This document shows positions 1-6,452 of a stretch of 11,649 nucleotides of DNA, piece by piece. Both the position numbers and the translations under genes were made by a program. The notes below the pieces were generated by a model. That model did no database searches, was not told where the DNA came from, and saw only the letters and a program-made list of their open reading frames with translations. Location of the stretch: the NCBI GenBank assembly GCA_016937725.1, contig JAFGVZ010000005.1:1-11649 (forward strand), in the 5' to 3' direction. Each line of letters starts with the position of its first letter. Position 1 is the stretch's first letter. Source of the DNA: Paracoccaceae bacterium (GTDB lineage: Bacteria > Pseudomonadota > Alphaproteobacteria > Rhodobacterales > Rhodobacteraceae).

Positions 1-440
1 AGGCCAGAGGGCATGACCGCGCCCAATTGCCAATCCTTGCGGCCAAAACCGAAGTAAAGGCCGATGAACACCCCGACCACGCCGAAAATGCCCTGCAACA
101 CCACCGAGCGCAGCGCGGCGGCGACCAGCACGCCCAAGACCGCGCCCGTGCCGATGAACAGCGCCCAGCCGCGCAGGATGGACCAATCGACCGCGCCCTT
201 GACATGGTGGCTTTGCATGGACCGGATCGAGGTTGTGATGATCGTGGCCAAGGACGTGGCAAGGCAAACCTGCATCAATTGCGCGCTGCCATAGCCCAAC
301 GCGGTGAAGGCATAAAAGAACGCTGGCACCAGAACGATGCCGCCGCCGACGCCCAAAAGCCCCGCGACCAGCCCTGCAATGGCCCCGATGACCAGCAACA
401 GCCCGGCCATCTCGACCAAAAGCAGGGTGTCGGCAGTCAC
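1..440 (-). CDS. TauE/SafE (TSUP) family membrane permease, C-terminus cut off by window edge
   Basis: About 146 residues are visible. The family comprises polytopic inner-membrane permeases, often for sulfite, sulfoacetate or other small anions; the substrate here is unknown. The translation opens with a hydrophobic helix followed by GLLGVGGGIVLVPAFF (about residues 24-39), the glycine-rich TSUP signature, and then LATSLATIITTSIRS with more hydrophobic stretches. The likely start is GTG at 440, which overlaps the sufE stop in a GTGA quadruplet; an AGAGG stretch lies just upstream. An in-frame ATG at 410 is an alternative that would leave a 27-base gap. The gene is downstream of sufE in the same direction and is presumably co-transcribed with it. 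The pairing fits a sulfur theme, but that link is inference. Family assignment is firm; transport direction and substrate are not. Confidence 0.88.
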   Translation of the reverse strand, partial: MTADTLLLVEMAGLLLVIGAIAGLVAGLLGVGGGIVLVPAFFYAFTALGYGSAQLMQVCLATSLATIITTSIRSMQSHHVKGAVDWSILRGWALFIGTGAVLGVLVAAALRSVVLQGIFGVVGVFIGLYFGFGRKDWQLGAVMPSG

Positions 441-862
441 GCAGCGGCCTCTGCGGCGGTGGCGCGAATGCGTGTGACCATGGCGCGCAACCCGTTGGAG
501 CGTTGCGAGGACAAGTGCTGATCCAGCCCAAGGCGCGCCAATTCGGCGGGCGCGTCAATCTTGACCACATCTGCCAGCTTTTCCCCGGCATAAAGCGCAT
601 GCAGCACCGCGATCAGCCCTTGCACGATCATTGCATCGCTGGCGCCTGCGAAATCATATGTCGCAGAGGGGCCGGTGCCGGCGATCATGGGCTGGATCCA
701 GACTTGGCTTGCGCAGCCATCGACCTTGGTGGCGGGCGTTTTCAGCGCGTCATCCATCGCGGGCAAAGCGCGGCCCATCTCGATCACATGGCGGTAGCGG
801 TCTTCCCATGCGTCCAGAAACTCGAATGTTTCCACGATCTCTTCGAATGCCGGGCTGGCCAT
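437..862 (-). CDS. sufE: SufE family Fe-S cluster assembly sulfur acceptor
   Basis: This is a 141-residue cytosolic protein, the usual SufE length. SufE takes persulfide sulfur from the cysteine desulfurase SufS and passes it to the SufBCD scaffold. The N-terminus (FEEIVETFEFLDAWEDRYRHVIEMG) and the region around TPATKVDGCASQVW are typical. Cys50 in VDGCASQVW is the expected sulfur-accepting cysteine. I chose ATG 862 because the family homology begins at MASPAFEEIV and an AGGA ribosome site lies about 7 bases upstream; the longer in-frame opening to 940 adds 26 residues of no family character. No suf operon genes are adjacent, so this is a stand-alone sufE, followed by a TSUP exporter overlapping by four bases. 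A CsdE-like partner of another desulfurase is the main alternative role. Confidence 0.93.
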   Translation of the reverse strand: MASPAFEEIVETFEFLDAWEDRYRHVIEMGRALPAMDDALKTPATKVDGCASQVWIQPMIAGTGPSATYDFAGASDAMIVQGLIAVLHALYAGEKLADVVKIDAPAELARLGLDQHLSSQRSNGLRAMVTRIRATAAEAAA

Positions 863-995
863 GATCTGTCCTCGATTGCTTCCGTGCACAGAGGTAAAGC
901 GCCCCTTGTCCAAGGTCCAGCCCGCGAGAGCACTTTTCAACGCGGCACATTTGCGCTAACCCGAAGCTAAGCTGCGCCAGATAAGGACTGATCCG

Positions 996-1463
996 ATGCA
1001 AAAGCCCGCCCTTGCCGCCCTTGTCATGGTGCTTGCGCTTGGCGCATGCGGCGGCAGCGGATGGTCGCGCCTGAACCCGATGACTTGGTTCAGCGATGAC
1101 GAGGTCGAAACCCTTGCCCCGGCCAATGGCTGGGAAACGTCCACCGACCGCCGGGCCTTGGTTCCCGTGGTGCGCGAGATGGAAGTGCTGCGCGTGCCCG
1201 AAGGCGCGATCGTGCGCGCAACCGGCGTAACCGCGACCCAAGGATGGTGGGACGTTGAACTCCGCCCGGTCAATGACGAAATGCCGGTCGACGGCGCGCT
1301 GATCTACGAATTCGTGCTGGCTGGCCCGCGCGACGCTCAGGGCACCGGCACAGAGCAATCGCGCACGGTGACGGCAGGCGTGAAAGTGTCGAACTTCACG
1401 TTGGCAGGTGTGCGGCGCATCGTGGTGCGCGGGGCGCAGAACGCGCAGAGCGTGCGGCGCTAA
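996..1463 (+). CDS. Small predicted lipoprotein of unknown function
   Basis: This is a 155-residue protein. A basic/hydrophobic leader (residues 1-17) ends in the lipobox LGAC, making Cys18 the likely lipidated residue; the next residue is Gly, which does not suggest inner-membrane retention. The mature part has a short W/S/D-rich linker (GWSRLNPMTWFSDDE), then a beta-rich domain with MEVLRVPEGAIVRATGV and QGWWDVELRP. I do not recognise a named family. The start is supported by AAGGA at 983-987, 8 bases upstream of ATG. It is divergent from sufE across 133 bases and its TAA overlaps the rnd stop by four bases on the other strand, so no intergenic terminator exists between the two. Function is unknown; an envelope role is inferred only from the lipid anchor. 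Confidence 0.8.
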   Translation: MQKPALAALVMVLALGACGGSGWSRLNPMTWFSDDEVETLAPANGWETSTDRRALVPVVREMEVLRVPEGAIVRATGVTATQGWWDVELRPVNDEMPVDGALIYEFVLAGPRDAQGTGTEQSRTVTAGVKVSNFTLAGVRRIVVRGAQNAQSVRR

Positions 1464-2644
1464 AGCGCGATCACCTCGACCCGCTCGCCCTTGACGGCCA
1501 GCGCCAATTCGCCCTTGCACAGACGCAGGGCATCATTGCCAAATACCTCGGCGCGCCAGCCCTGCAATGCGGGCGCGTCGCGTAAGCCAGCCGCCAGCGC
1601 GTCCAGATCGGCGCTCGACGCGATCAGCTTGGCCGCAACACCTTCGTTGTCGGATTTCGCTTTCAACAGCACTCGCAGCAAATCTGCCAAGGCCGGGTTG
1701 ACCTGAAGTGCGTCGCGGGCCGAGTTTTGCTTGGGCTGTTGCTCTGGCGGGCAGTCGATGCCGCGTGTGACGGCGGCCAAGATACCGTCTGCAATCTCTC
1801 CGCGCCGGGCTTCGCGCAGCAACAGGCGCGTGCGGCCCAGATCGTCCAGGGTGCGGGGCTTGGCTGCGGCCAGTTCCAGAAGCGCATCGTCCTTGAAGAC
1901 CCGACCGCGCGGGATGTCGCGCTCTTGCGCATAGGCTTCGCGGAAAGCGGCCAATTCGCGCAGGATGGCCAGAAACTTGCCAGAATCGTTGCGCGTTTTG
2001 ACCCGTTTCCACGCGTCTTCGGGGCGGATGATGTAGGTTTCTGGATCGAGCAGGATCGCAAGTTCCTCGTGCAGCCACGGCGCGCGTCCGGTCTGCTCCA
2101 GCATGGCCGTCAGCTTTTCATAGATAACCCGCAGATGGGTCACATCGGCCAGCGCGTATTTCGCCTGCGCCTCTGACAGCGGGCGGCGCGACCAATCTGT
2201 AAAGCGCGAGGATTTGTCGACATTGGCCTTCGCCAGTTTGCGGGCCAAAGTCTCGTATCCGACTTGGTCGCCAAAGCCACAGACCATGGCCGCGACTTGC
2301 GTGTCAAACAGCGGGCGGGGCAGTGTGCCGCCTTCAATGCAGAAGATTTCCAAATCTTGCCGCGCGGCATGCAGCACCTTGACGACATTTTCGTCCCGCA
2401 TCAGCGCATAAAAGGGCGCAAGGTCCATTCCCTCTGCCAGCGGGTCCACCAATACGGCAGGGCCGCTTGTCGGCCCATCTGCCCCCGGCAGCGCCATCTG
2501 CAACAGGCATAACTTTGCGTAATAGGTCCGCTCGCGCAGAAACTCTGTGTCGATGGTCACATAAGGCGCGCCGGAAGCCTGCGCACAAAAGGCGGCCAGC
2601 GCGTCTGTGGTGGTGATAAACGGGATGTTACTGTCTTTTGTCAT
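1460..2644 (-). CDS. rnd: Ribonuclease D
   Basis: This is a 394-residue DEDD-family 3'-5' exoribonuclease that trims 3' ends of tRNA precursors and other small stable RNAs in the cytosol. ExoI is visible as TIDTEFLRE (Asp32, Glu34), ExoII as VLHAARQDLEIF (Asp97) and ExoIII as YALADVTHL (Tyr163, Asp167), so the catalytic set is complete. An HRDC-like region follows around residues 215-290 (FLAILRELAAFREAYAQERD onward), plus a C-terminal helical extension, matching RNase D architecture and length. The start at 2644 is chosen because MTKDSNIPFIT immediately precedes the conserved domain; the upstream in-frame ATG at 2710 adds 22 residues lacking family features. No strong ribosome site is visible before 2644. 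It is divergent from tRNA-Pro and convergent with the lipoprotein gene. Confidence 0.95.
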   Translation of the reverse strand: MTKDSNIPFITTTDALAAFCAQASGAPYVTIDTEFLRERTYYAKLCLLQMALPGADGPTSGPAVLVDPLAEGMDLAPFYALMRDENVVKVLHAARQDLEIFCIEGGTLPRPLFDTQVAAMVCGFGDQVGYETLARKLAKANVDKSSRFTDWSRRPLSEAQAKYALADVTHLRVIYEKLTAMLEQTGRAPWLHEELAILLDPETYIIRPEDAWKRVKTRNDSGKFLAILRELAAFREAYAQERDIPRGRVFKDDALLELAAAKPRTLDDLGRTRLLLREARRGEIADGILAAVTRGIDCPPEQQPKQNSARDALQVNPALADLLRVLLKAKSDNEGVAAKLIASSADLDALAAGLRDAPALQGWRAEVFGNDALRLCKGELALAVKGERVEVIAL

Positions 2645-2703
2645 GCGCCGAAGCCATAGGCAAATTCCGGGGCCTTGGAAAGCACTTCTTGGCCCGATCC
2701 CTC

Positions 2704-2732
2704 TTGCCAAGGCGCGTGCGCGGTCTTATACG
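2704..2732 (+). promoter_or_regulatory. Promoter of tRNA-Pro
   Basis: TTGCCA at 2704-2709 (5 of 6 to the sigma-70 -35 consensus) is followed after exactly 17 bases by TATACG at 2727-2732 (4 of 6 to the -10). This predicts a start at about 2739, just five or six bases before the mature tRNA. The same TATA core on the opposite strand could serve the divergent rnd gene, but it has no good -35. Confidence 0.6.
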
Positions 2733-2744
2733 GCGCGGCACGGT

Positions 2745-2821
2745 CGGAGTGTAGCTCAGCCTGGTAGAGCACTGTCTTCGGGAGGCAGGGGCCGGAGGTT
2801 CGAATCCTCTCACTCCGACCA
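2745..2821 (+). tRNA. tRNA-Pro, anticodon CGG
   Basis: A 77-base cloverleaf with encoded CCA. The acceptor stem CGGAGTG (2745-2751) pairs with CACTCCG (2811-2817), followed by A73 and CCA (2819-2821). The D arm contains AGCTCAGCCTGGTAGAGC. The anticodon stem is CTGTC/GGCAG with loop TTCGGGA, giving anticodon CGG at 2779-2781 followed by G37, as expected for proline. The T arm contains GGTTCGAATCC. It decodes CCG, a codon expected to be common in this GC-rich genome. It stands alone, with the RNase D gene diverging from it. Confidence 0.96.
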
Positions 2822-2849
2822 TTTTCCCGACATTTTCGGCAACCTCGTG

Positions 2850-3242
2850 TTAGGGTATAAACCGCGCCAGAACCCATCCGGCTAGTCCAATATGTGCCAG
2901 CGTTACGCCCACCGACAGCCCGTGCAGCAGATTGAACCGCGCTTTGGCCCCTGCATCCGTTGCCGCATTGATCGCAGGCATCAGAATTTGGCGCGTGGGC
3001 AGGGTGGTCGCCGCGATCAGCGCAAGAATAAGGGCTGACAGCGCGTCATTTGGCCATGTCAGAAGGGCCGCCAGCCCCGCCGCGCCCATGACAAACAGGT
3101 AGAAATGCGGAAAGGCGCGGCGAATGGTTTTGCCCGCCATTTCTGCGGGGAGGGCCGTGAACAGGAACGCCGCGAAACCAAAGGAATAAAGCACCATCCC
3201 CCCAAACAAAAGCGCGGTTGCCAGAAGCGCCAGCACTGTCAT
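2850..3242 (-). CDS. DUF4149 (TMEM205-like) integral membrane protein
   Basis: This is a 130-residue protein with four predicted membrane helices: about residues 3-30, 47-62, 66-85 and 107-127. The stretch LYSFGFAAFLFTALP, followed by GKTIRRAFPHFYLF, fits the DUF4149/TMEM205-like family, in which a conserved R..FP.YY segment joins the first two helices. No bacterial function is established for this family to my knowledge. The ATG at 3242 overlaps the TGA of the upstream methyltransferase gene as ATGA (3239-3242), and AAGGTG lies 5 bases upstream, so translation is probably coupled. It is the last gene of the four-gene operon and converges on tRNA-Pro with 28 bases between. The role in the operon is unknown; a membrane partner for the enzymes encoded upstream is only an inference. 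Confidence 0.78.
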   Translation of the reverse strand: MTVLALLATALLFGGMVLYSFGFAAFLFTALPAEMAGKTIRRAFPHFYLFVMGAAGLAALLTWPNDALSALILALIAATTLPTRQILMPAINAATDAGAKARFNLLHGLSVGVTLAHIGLAGWVLARFIP

Positions 3243-3946
3243 GGCTGCACCTTGCGGGCGCTGCCCATATACAGAATCGCGGTCAGGGGCAGGGGGCCGA
3301 ATGTCAGGTCCAGCCGCCGGTTCATCCCGCGCGGGCCAAGCCCGGTAAAGCGCCCCGGTTCCAGACCCGCGGCGCGCAACGCATCGCGCAGCTCTGAGGG
3401 TTTGATGAACATGTCGGGGTCATGCGTGCCGCGCGGCAACAGGCGCAAGATGTCTTCGGCCACGGTGATCGTGGCCAGCCGCGCCAACGGATTGCGGTTA
3501 ATCGTGTCGAACAAGAACAGGCCACCGGGCCGCAGCACGCGCGCGACCTCTGCCAGAACGCGGGGCAGGTCTTGGACATGCTCCAGCACATCCACACAGA
3601 CCACCGCGTCGAAGGCGGCATCGACATAGGGCAGATCTTCGCCCATGCCCACATCGTAGCGGATCTCGTGGCCGATTTGCGCGGCATGGGCACGGGCCGC
3701 GGCAATCGCCTCGGATGCCGGGTCGATGCCGGTTACGCGTGCGCCACGCTCTGCCAGCGCCTCTGCCATGAAACCGCCTGCGCAGCCCAGATCCAGCACA
3801 TTCTTGCCCGCCCAGTCAATCTGGCGATCCATCCATGCCAGCCGCCCCGGCACAAGGTTTTTCAGCGTGCGCACCCAGCGGATATCGTCGGACCACCAAT
3901 TCGCGGCAACCTTGTCGTAAATTGTCAGATCATTGCGCATTGTCAT
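3239..3946 (-). CDS. UbiG-like SAM-dependent O-methyltransferase
   Basis: This is a 235-residue class I Rossmann methyltransferase. Motif I is VLDLGCAGGFMAEAL (residues 50-64), the acidic end of strand 2 is VTGIDPA (71-77), and VCVDVLEHV and LRPGGLFLFDTINRN follow. The later segment AEDILRLLPRGTHDPDMFIKPSEL is the UbiG signature, so the relation to ubiquinone O-methyltransferases is clear. The N-terminus (IYDKVAANWWSDDIRWVRTLKN) departs from the usual UbiG WWD...PLH..NP pattern, suggesting a paralogue or divergent UbiG; I give no symbol. ATG 3946 (MTMRNDL) or ATG 3940 are both possible; either overlaps the preceding gene, by 17 or 11 bases. Longer readings add residues with no family match. 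It is the third gene of the operon. A ubiquinone step or methylation of a related lipid/quinol is plausible. Confidence 0.85.
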   Translation of the reverse strand: MTMRNDLTIYDKVAANWWSDDIRWVRTLKNLVPGRLAWMDRQIDWAGKNVLDLGCAGGFMAEALAERGARVTGIDPASEAIAAARAHAAQIGHEIRYDVGMGEDLPYVDAAFDAVVCVDVLEHVQDLPRVLAEVARVLRPGGLFLFDTINRNPLARLATITVAEDILRLLPRGTHDPDMFIKPSELRDALRAAGLEPGRFTGLGPRGMNRRLDLTFGPLPLTAILYMGSARKVQP

Positions 3947-4745
3947 GCTTTCGGTTGAAGGAGGGCAGGGCATAGGGCACCTTTGCCCGGTAGCGCGCGA
4001 AACGCGCGCCATAGCGGGCTGCAAAGCGGCGCTCTTTCAAGCGCGGTGCCAGCAGGCAATAGGCGGTGTAGCTTGTCGCCAATAGCAATTGGTCTGGCGT
4101 CCAGACCGGCACGGTCCAAAGCGTCAGCGCGAAGGCCACGTAGATCGGTTGGCGGATGACGCGGAACAGGCCCAGCGTGGGCATGTCGGGGAATCGCGGC
4201 TTGATGCGCGCCATCAGCGACATCCAGCCCAGTGCACCCGATTGCACTTCGGCGCCCGCATCGAAACTGGCTTTCAGCAACAAAAGCCAAGCCCCCGCAT
4301 AGGCCGCGCAGATCGTCCAGAATATGCCCCCCTCCGCGCGCCACCACACAATACCCGACGGTGTCCAGAGCGCGAACAACGCTAACAATTGCAGCGATGC
4401 AATCAGCGCATAGGTGGTGGTCGACAGCGTGGCCCCATGCGGGCCGGGGACCAGCCGGACCAGCAGGCGCCCGCCGGTCTTGGTGAGCAAAAGCGAATGC
4501 AGCAGCGGGAATTGCGCGATCAAGAACGCATTGGCCAGCCATGCCCAAGGTTGCGGAACGCGGCCCAAGCTTTCGCTCATGCCAAAGAACATGGCGGTAA
4601 TCATGGCCAGCACGCCCGCGGCGAAGGCAAGATGGGTCAGCGCGCCCATGCCAAGGGCTAGCGCGATGCGGCCCGCGCCGGGGGGTGGGCGCAAAGCGGC
4701 CATGATCAGCCGCAACAACCCTGAAATGCGCGGATCAGACAGCAT
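3930..4745 (-). CDS. NnrU/MddA/ICMT-like integral membrane methyltransferase
   Basis: This is a 271-residue polytopic protein with about six hydrophobic segments (roughly 27-55, 67-88, 107-128, 138-160, 193-213, 216-235). The layout LLHSLLLT (81-88), a long middle hairpin, then VIRQPIYVAFALTLW (196-210) and LKERRF...YGARFARYRAKVP (236-257) matches the NnrU / methanethiol S-methyltransferase / isoprenylcysteine methyltransferase fold. In that family the C-terminal R-H-P..Y and E-E...F..Y..Y...VP motifs hold SAM. Here the histidine is Gln199 and the first Glu of the EE pair is Lys237, so activity or substrate may differ. ATG 4745 overlaps the renalase-like gene by 11 bases; a longer in-frame opening to 5033 lies wholly within that gene and is not credible. 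The substrate (methanethiol, quinone, lipid or other) is unknown. Confidence 0.78.
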   Translation of the reverse strand: MLSDPRISGLLRLIMAALRPPPGAGRIALALGMGALTHLAFAAGVLAMITAMFFGMSESLGRVPQPWAWLANAFLIAQFPLLHSLLLTKTGGRLLVRLVPGPHGATLSTTTYALIASLQLLALFALWTPSGIVWWRAEGGIFWTICAAYAGAWLLLLKASFDAGAEVQSGALGWMSLMARIKPRFPDMPTLGLFRVIRQPIYVAFALTLWTVPVWTPDQLLLATSYTAYCLLAPRLKERRFAARYGARFARYRAKVPYALPSFNRKHDNAQ

Positions 4746-5673
4746 CTGCGCCCCCAAGGATTGCGTGCGCCATGGCTCGCCCGCTGCGCCAGCCATCCTC
4801 TGCGCGGGGGCCAAGGCACCAGTCGCCGCCAATATACAGTTGCGGCGCGTGCAGAAACGGGCGCCCCAAGGGCTGCACGGCTTGCGCATAGCGCCAGCGA
4901 TGCACTTGTGCGTGCAACGCTTGCTCAGGTGGTGTGCCCAAAACCGTGCAGAGCAGCGGCAGCATCTTTGACAGGATGGTGTCTGGCGTGTCCTCCAGAT
5001 GCGCTGCCGAATAGTCCGGGCTGGCCTGCGCAATCCATGTGATCACGTCGTCAGGCCGCCCCGGCTTGGAATTGTCTTGCGCGATCCATGCCAGCGGATG
5101 ATCAGCGTCCCGCCATGTGGTGAACGGGGTTGGGCTGCCTGTCGGGAAGCTTGCCATCAAGGTCAGGCATGGCGCCATGCGAACACGTTCCAACTCTGGC
5201 GCAAGCGGATGATCCGGCCCGAGCAAGCGCAAGGCCTGCGGGGCTGGGATGGTCAGAACCACGCGCTGGGCTTGAAGGGGGCCAAGGTTGGTTTCCAGAT
5301 GCCAGAGCCCCTGTGCATGGCGCAGGCCCAACACCTCGACGCCTTGCGCGACATCCAGCCCCTTGGCAATGGCGCGGGGCAGGGCGGACATGCCGGGCTG
5401 GCCGACCAAGTGCAGGGGGTCCGCATCCGACCATGACACCGCGCCATGCCGCGCCAAAAATGCGCCAAAGTCGGTATCGCGCGGGCGCAGATATTGCGCG
5501 CCGTGATCATAGCTTAGCGCAAGGCCCGCCGCATCTGCGCGCTTGGTGGCCATCCGCCCGCCAATGTCGCGCCCCTTGTCCAGAACGCGCATGGCTTGGC
5601 CCGCTCTCGCCAAGATATGCGCGCATGTCAGCCCGGTGATCCCGGAACCGATGATGATTGTGGGTGGCATCAT
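4735..5673 (-). CDS. Renalase-like FAD-dependent NAD(P)/amine oxidoreductase
   Basis: This is a 312-residue flavoprotein. The N-terminal dinucleotide fold has TIIIGSGITG (5-14), then VLDKGRDIGGRMATKR (30-45), the renalase-type FAD-binding stretch. YDHGAQY (55-61), GQPGMSALPRAIA (91-103), HRWRYA (258-263) and GGDWCLGP (282-289) complete the pattern, and the length is normal. Bacterial renalases oxidise 2- and 6-dihydro isomers of NAD(P)H to NAD(P)+, a metabolite-repair role; other members of this fold are amine oxidases, so the reaction is not certain. ATG 5673 has AAGGC about 8 bases upstream; a second ATG follows directly. It is the first gene of the operon, and its stop overlaps the next start by 11 bases. 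No signal peptide is visible, so it should be cytosolic. Confidence 0.87.
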   Translation of the reverse strand: MMPPTIIIGSGITGLTCAHILARAGQAMRVLDKGRDIGGRMATKRADAAGLALSYDHGAQYLRPRDTDFGAFLARHGAVSWSDADPLHLVGQPGMSALPRAIAKGLDVAQGVEVLGLRHAQGLWHLETNLGPLQAQRVVLTIPAPQALRLLGPDHPLAPELERVRMAPCLTLMASFPTGSPTPFTTWRDADHPLAWIAQDNSKPGRPDDVITWIAQASPDYSAAHLEDTPDTILSKMLPLLCTVLGTPPEQALHAQVHRWRYAQAVQPLGRPFLHAPQLYIGGDWCLGPRAEDGWRSGRAMAHAILGGADAV

Positions 5674-5724
5674 GGCGTTTGCCTTGTTCTGTCACCGCCT
5701 GACCTATGCCAGCGAAGCGCGGGG

Positions 5725-5734
5725 TCAATTGACA
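5725..5734. promoter_or_regulatory. Back-to-back -35-like elements between the renalase-like operon and the TIGR03643 gene
   Basis: The palindrome TCAATTGA (5725-5732) creates TTGACA on the plus strand (5729-5734, a perfect -35) and TTGACC on the minus strand, pointing toward the two divergent genes. Neither direction has a good -10 at 16-18 bases (AGTTTG on plus, TAGGTC on minus), so promoter activity is uncertain and may need an activator or another sigma factor. Confidence 0.35.
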
Positions 5735-5774
5735 TCTGCCCCCACTGCAACAGTTTGCCGCGCAGAGGCGGAGT

Positions 5775-5993
5775 GTGAAGGATGGTCCTGTGACGTTGGA
5801 TGAAGCCGCGACCAGCGAGGTGATCGAGATGGCGCTGAGCGATCACGTCAGCTTTGACGATATTCGCGCCCAATACGGGTTGCGCCCGGACGAGGTGCAG
5901 ACCTTGATGCGCCGCAACCTGAAACCGGGCAGTTATCGCGCGTGGCGCAAACGCGTGCGCGCTTTTTCTGCGCGGCGCGAGAGCTACAAGTAA
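5775..5993 (+). CDS. TIGR03643/DUF2805 family small protein
   Basis: This is a 72-residue protein of a widespread but uncharacterised family. The pattern SEVIEMALSDHVSFDDIRAQYGL followed by MRRNLKPGSYRAWRKRV (from about residue 45) is the family core, with a helix-turn-helix-like first half (an IRAQYGL turn then a DEVQTLMRR helix) and a basic tail. This resembles a small DNA-binding module, which is inference. There is no ATG; GTG 5775 (GAGG about 7 bases upstream) or GTG 5790 (AAGGA 7 bases upstream) are both good candidates, the second giving a 67-residue protein. It diverges from the renalase-like operon. Members often sit near flavin or photolyase-type genes as I recall, so a functional link to the divergent flavoprotein is worth testing. 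The coding stretch continues to the TAA at about 5993. Confidence 0.83.
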   Translation: MKDGPVTLDEAATSEVIEMALSDHVSFDDIRAQYGLRPDEVQTLMRRNLKPGSYRAWRKRVRAFSARRESYK

Positions 5994-6057
5994 CAATTCG
6001 CCGAGTGCGGTATCTGTGCATGTCGTCTGTCAACGATACATGAAAAGAGCCGCGCAG

Positions 6058-6213
6058 ATGAATGAGACGTCACAGCTCACCGGTCTTGGCAAGGCCCCCT
6101 CGCGGTTGCGCATGCTGAAAACACCTCGCCCGATTACCGGCGAGATTTCTGGCCCAAACCTATGCGACGCGCTGCGCGCAACCGCAATGGTCCCTTTGGC
6201 CGCCTTTGTTTGA
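6058..6213 (+). CDS. Possible 51-residue small protein, doubtful
   Basis: The frame starts at ATG 6058 (MNETSQLTGLGKAP...) and ends at TGA 6211-6213. AAAAGAG about 10 bases upstream is a weak ribosome site. The product has no signal, no membrane helix apart from a mildly hydrophobic C-terminus (ATAMVPLAAFV), and no family that I recognise. It follows the TIGR03643 gene by 64 bases in the same direction. It could equally be chance or the remnant of a longer gene. Confidence 0.2.
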   Translation: MNETSQLTGLGKAPSRLRMLKTPRPITGEISGPNLCDALRATAMVPLAAFV

Positions 6214-6231
6214 GAACACTTATCTCTGAGC

Positions 6232-6256
6232 CCGGGTTGCAAGCCCCGGTTATTTT
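6232..6256 (+). terminator. Weak intrinsic terminator candidate downstream of the TIGR03643 gene
   Basis: CCGGG (6232-6236) pairs with CCCGG (6245-6249) across an 8-base loop, followed by TTATTTT (6250-6256). The stem is only five base pairs but all GC. It would end plus-strand transcripts from the TIGR03643 gene and the doubtful small frame. Confidence 0.35.
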
Positions 6257-6452
6257 GGCACTTGCCTTACGGATATCGGTGTCAGATGGTGCGATGCGGC
6301 GCAGGCGCGGCAAAGACCGCGCTGTCCTGCAAGTGTCGATCGGGCCGCCCCGCAGCATGCCGTGAACCAGATGCGACTCCTCGGCTTTTGGATGCAGCTA
6401 GTGACCGTGCCCGACCAAACCTTTTTGCTGAAAGCTTTCAAGGATGCGCCGT

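Noticed and set aside
503..970. 155-codon plus-strand open frame antisense to sufE
   Set aside because: It lies opposite a clear SufE gene, and its translation is Cys/His-rich with no domain, typical of a shadow frame in GC-rich DNA.
750..1520. 256-codon minus-strand open frame across the sufE upstream region and the lipoprotein gene
   Set aside because: It overlaps two supported genes and its composition (many His, Arg, Gly, Ala) with no motif marks it as a shadow frame.
2827..2839. CCGA-CATTT-TCGG hairpin after tRNA-Pro as terminator
   Set aside because: A four-base-pair stem with no following T-run is too weak to call.
4746..5033. 96-residue N-terminal extension of the membrane methyltransferase
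   Set aside because: The extra residues are read out of frame through the renalase-like gene and are Arg/Cys-rich without helices; ATG 4745 fits the family.
6250..6272. TGGCACTTGCC as a sigma-54 promoter
   Set aside because: The GG and GC elements lack the required spacing of about five bases between TGGCAC and TTGC.
6429..6440. Perfect palindrome TGAAAGCTTTCA as an operator or hairpin
   Set aside because: It has no loop for a stable hairpin, no repeat copy elsewhere and no nearby promoter, so it is recorded only as part of the gene-poor stretch.
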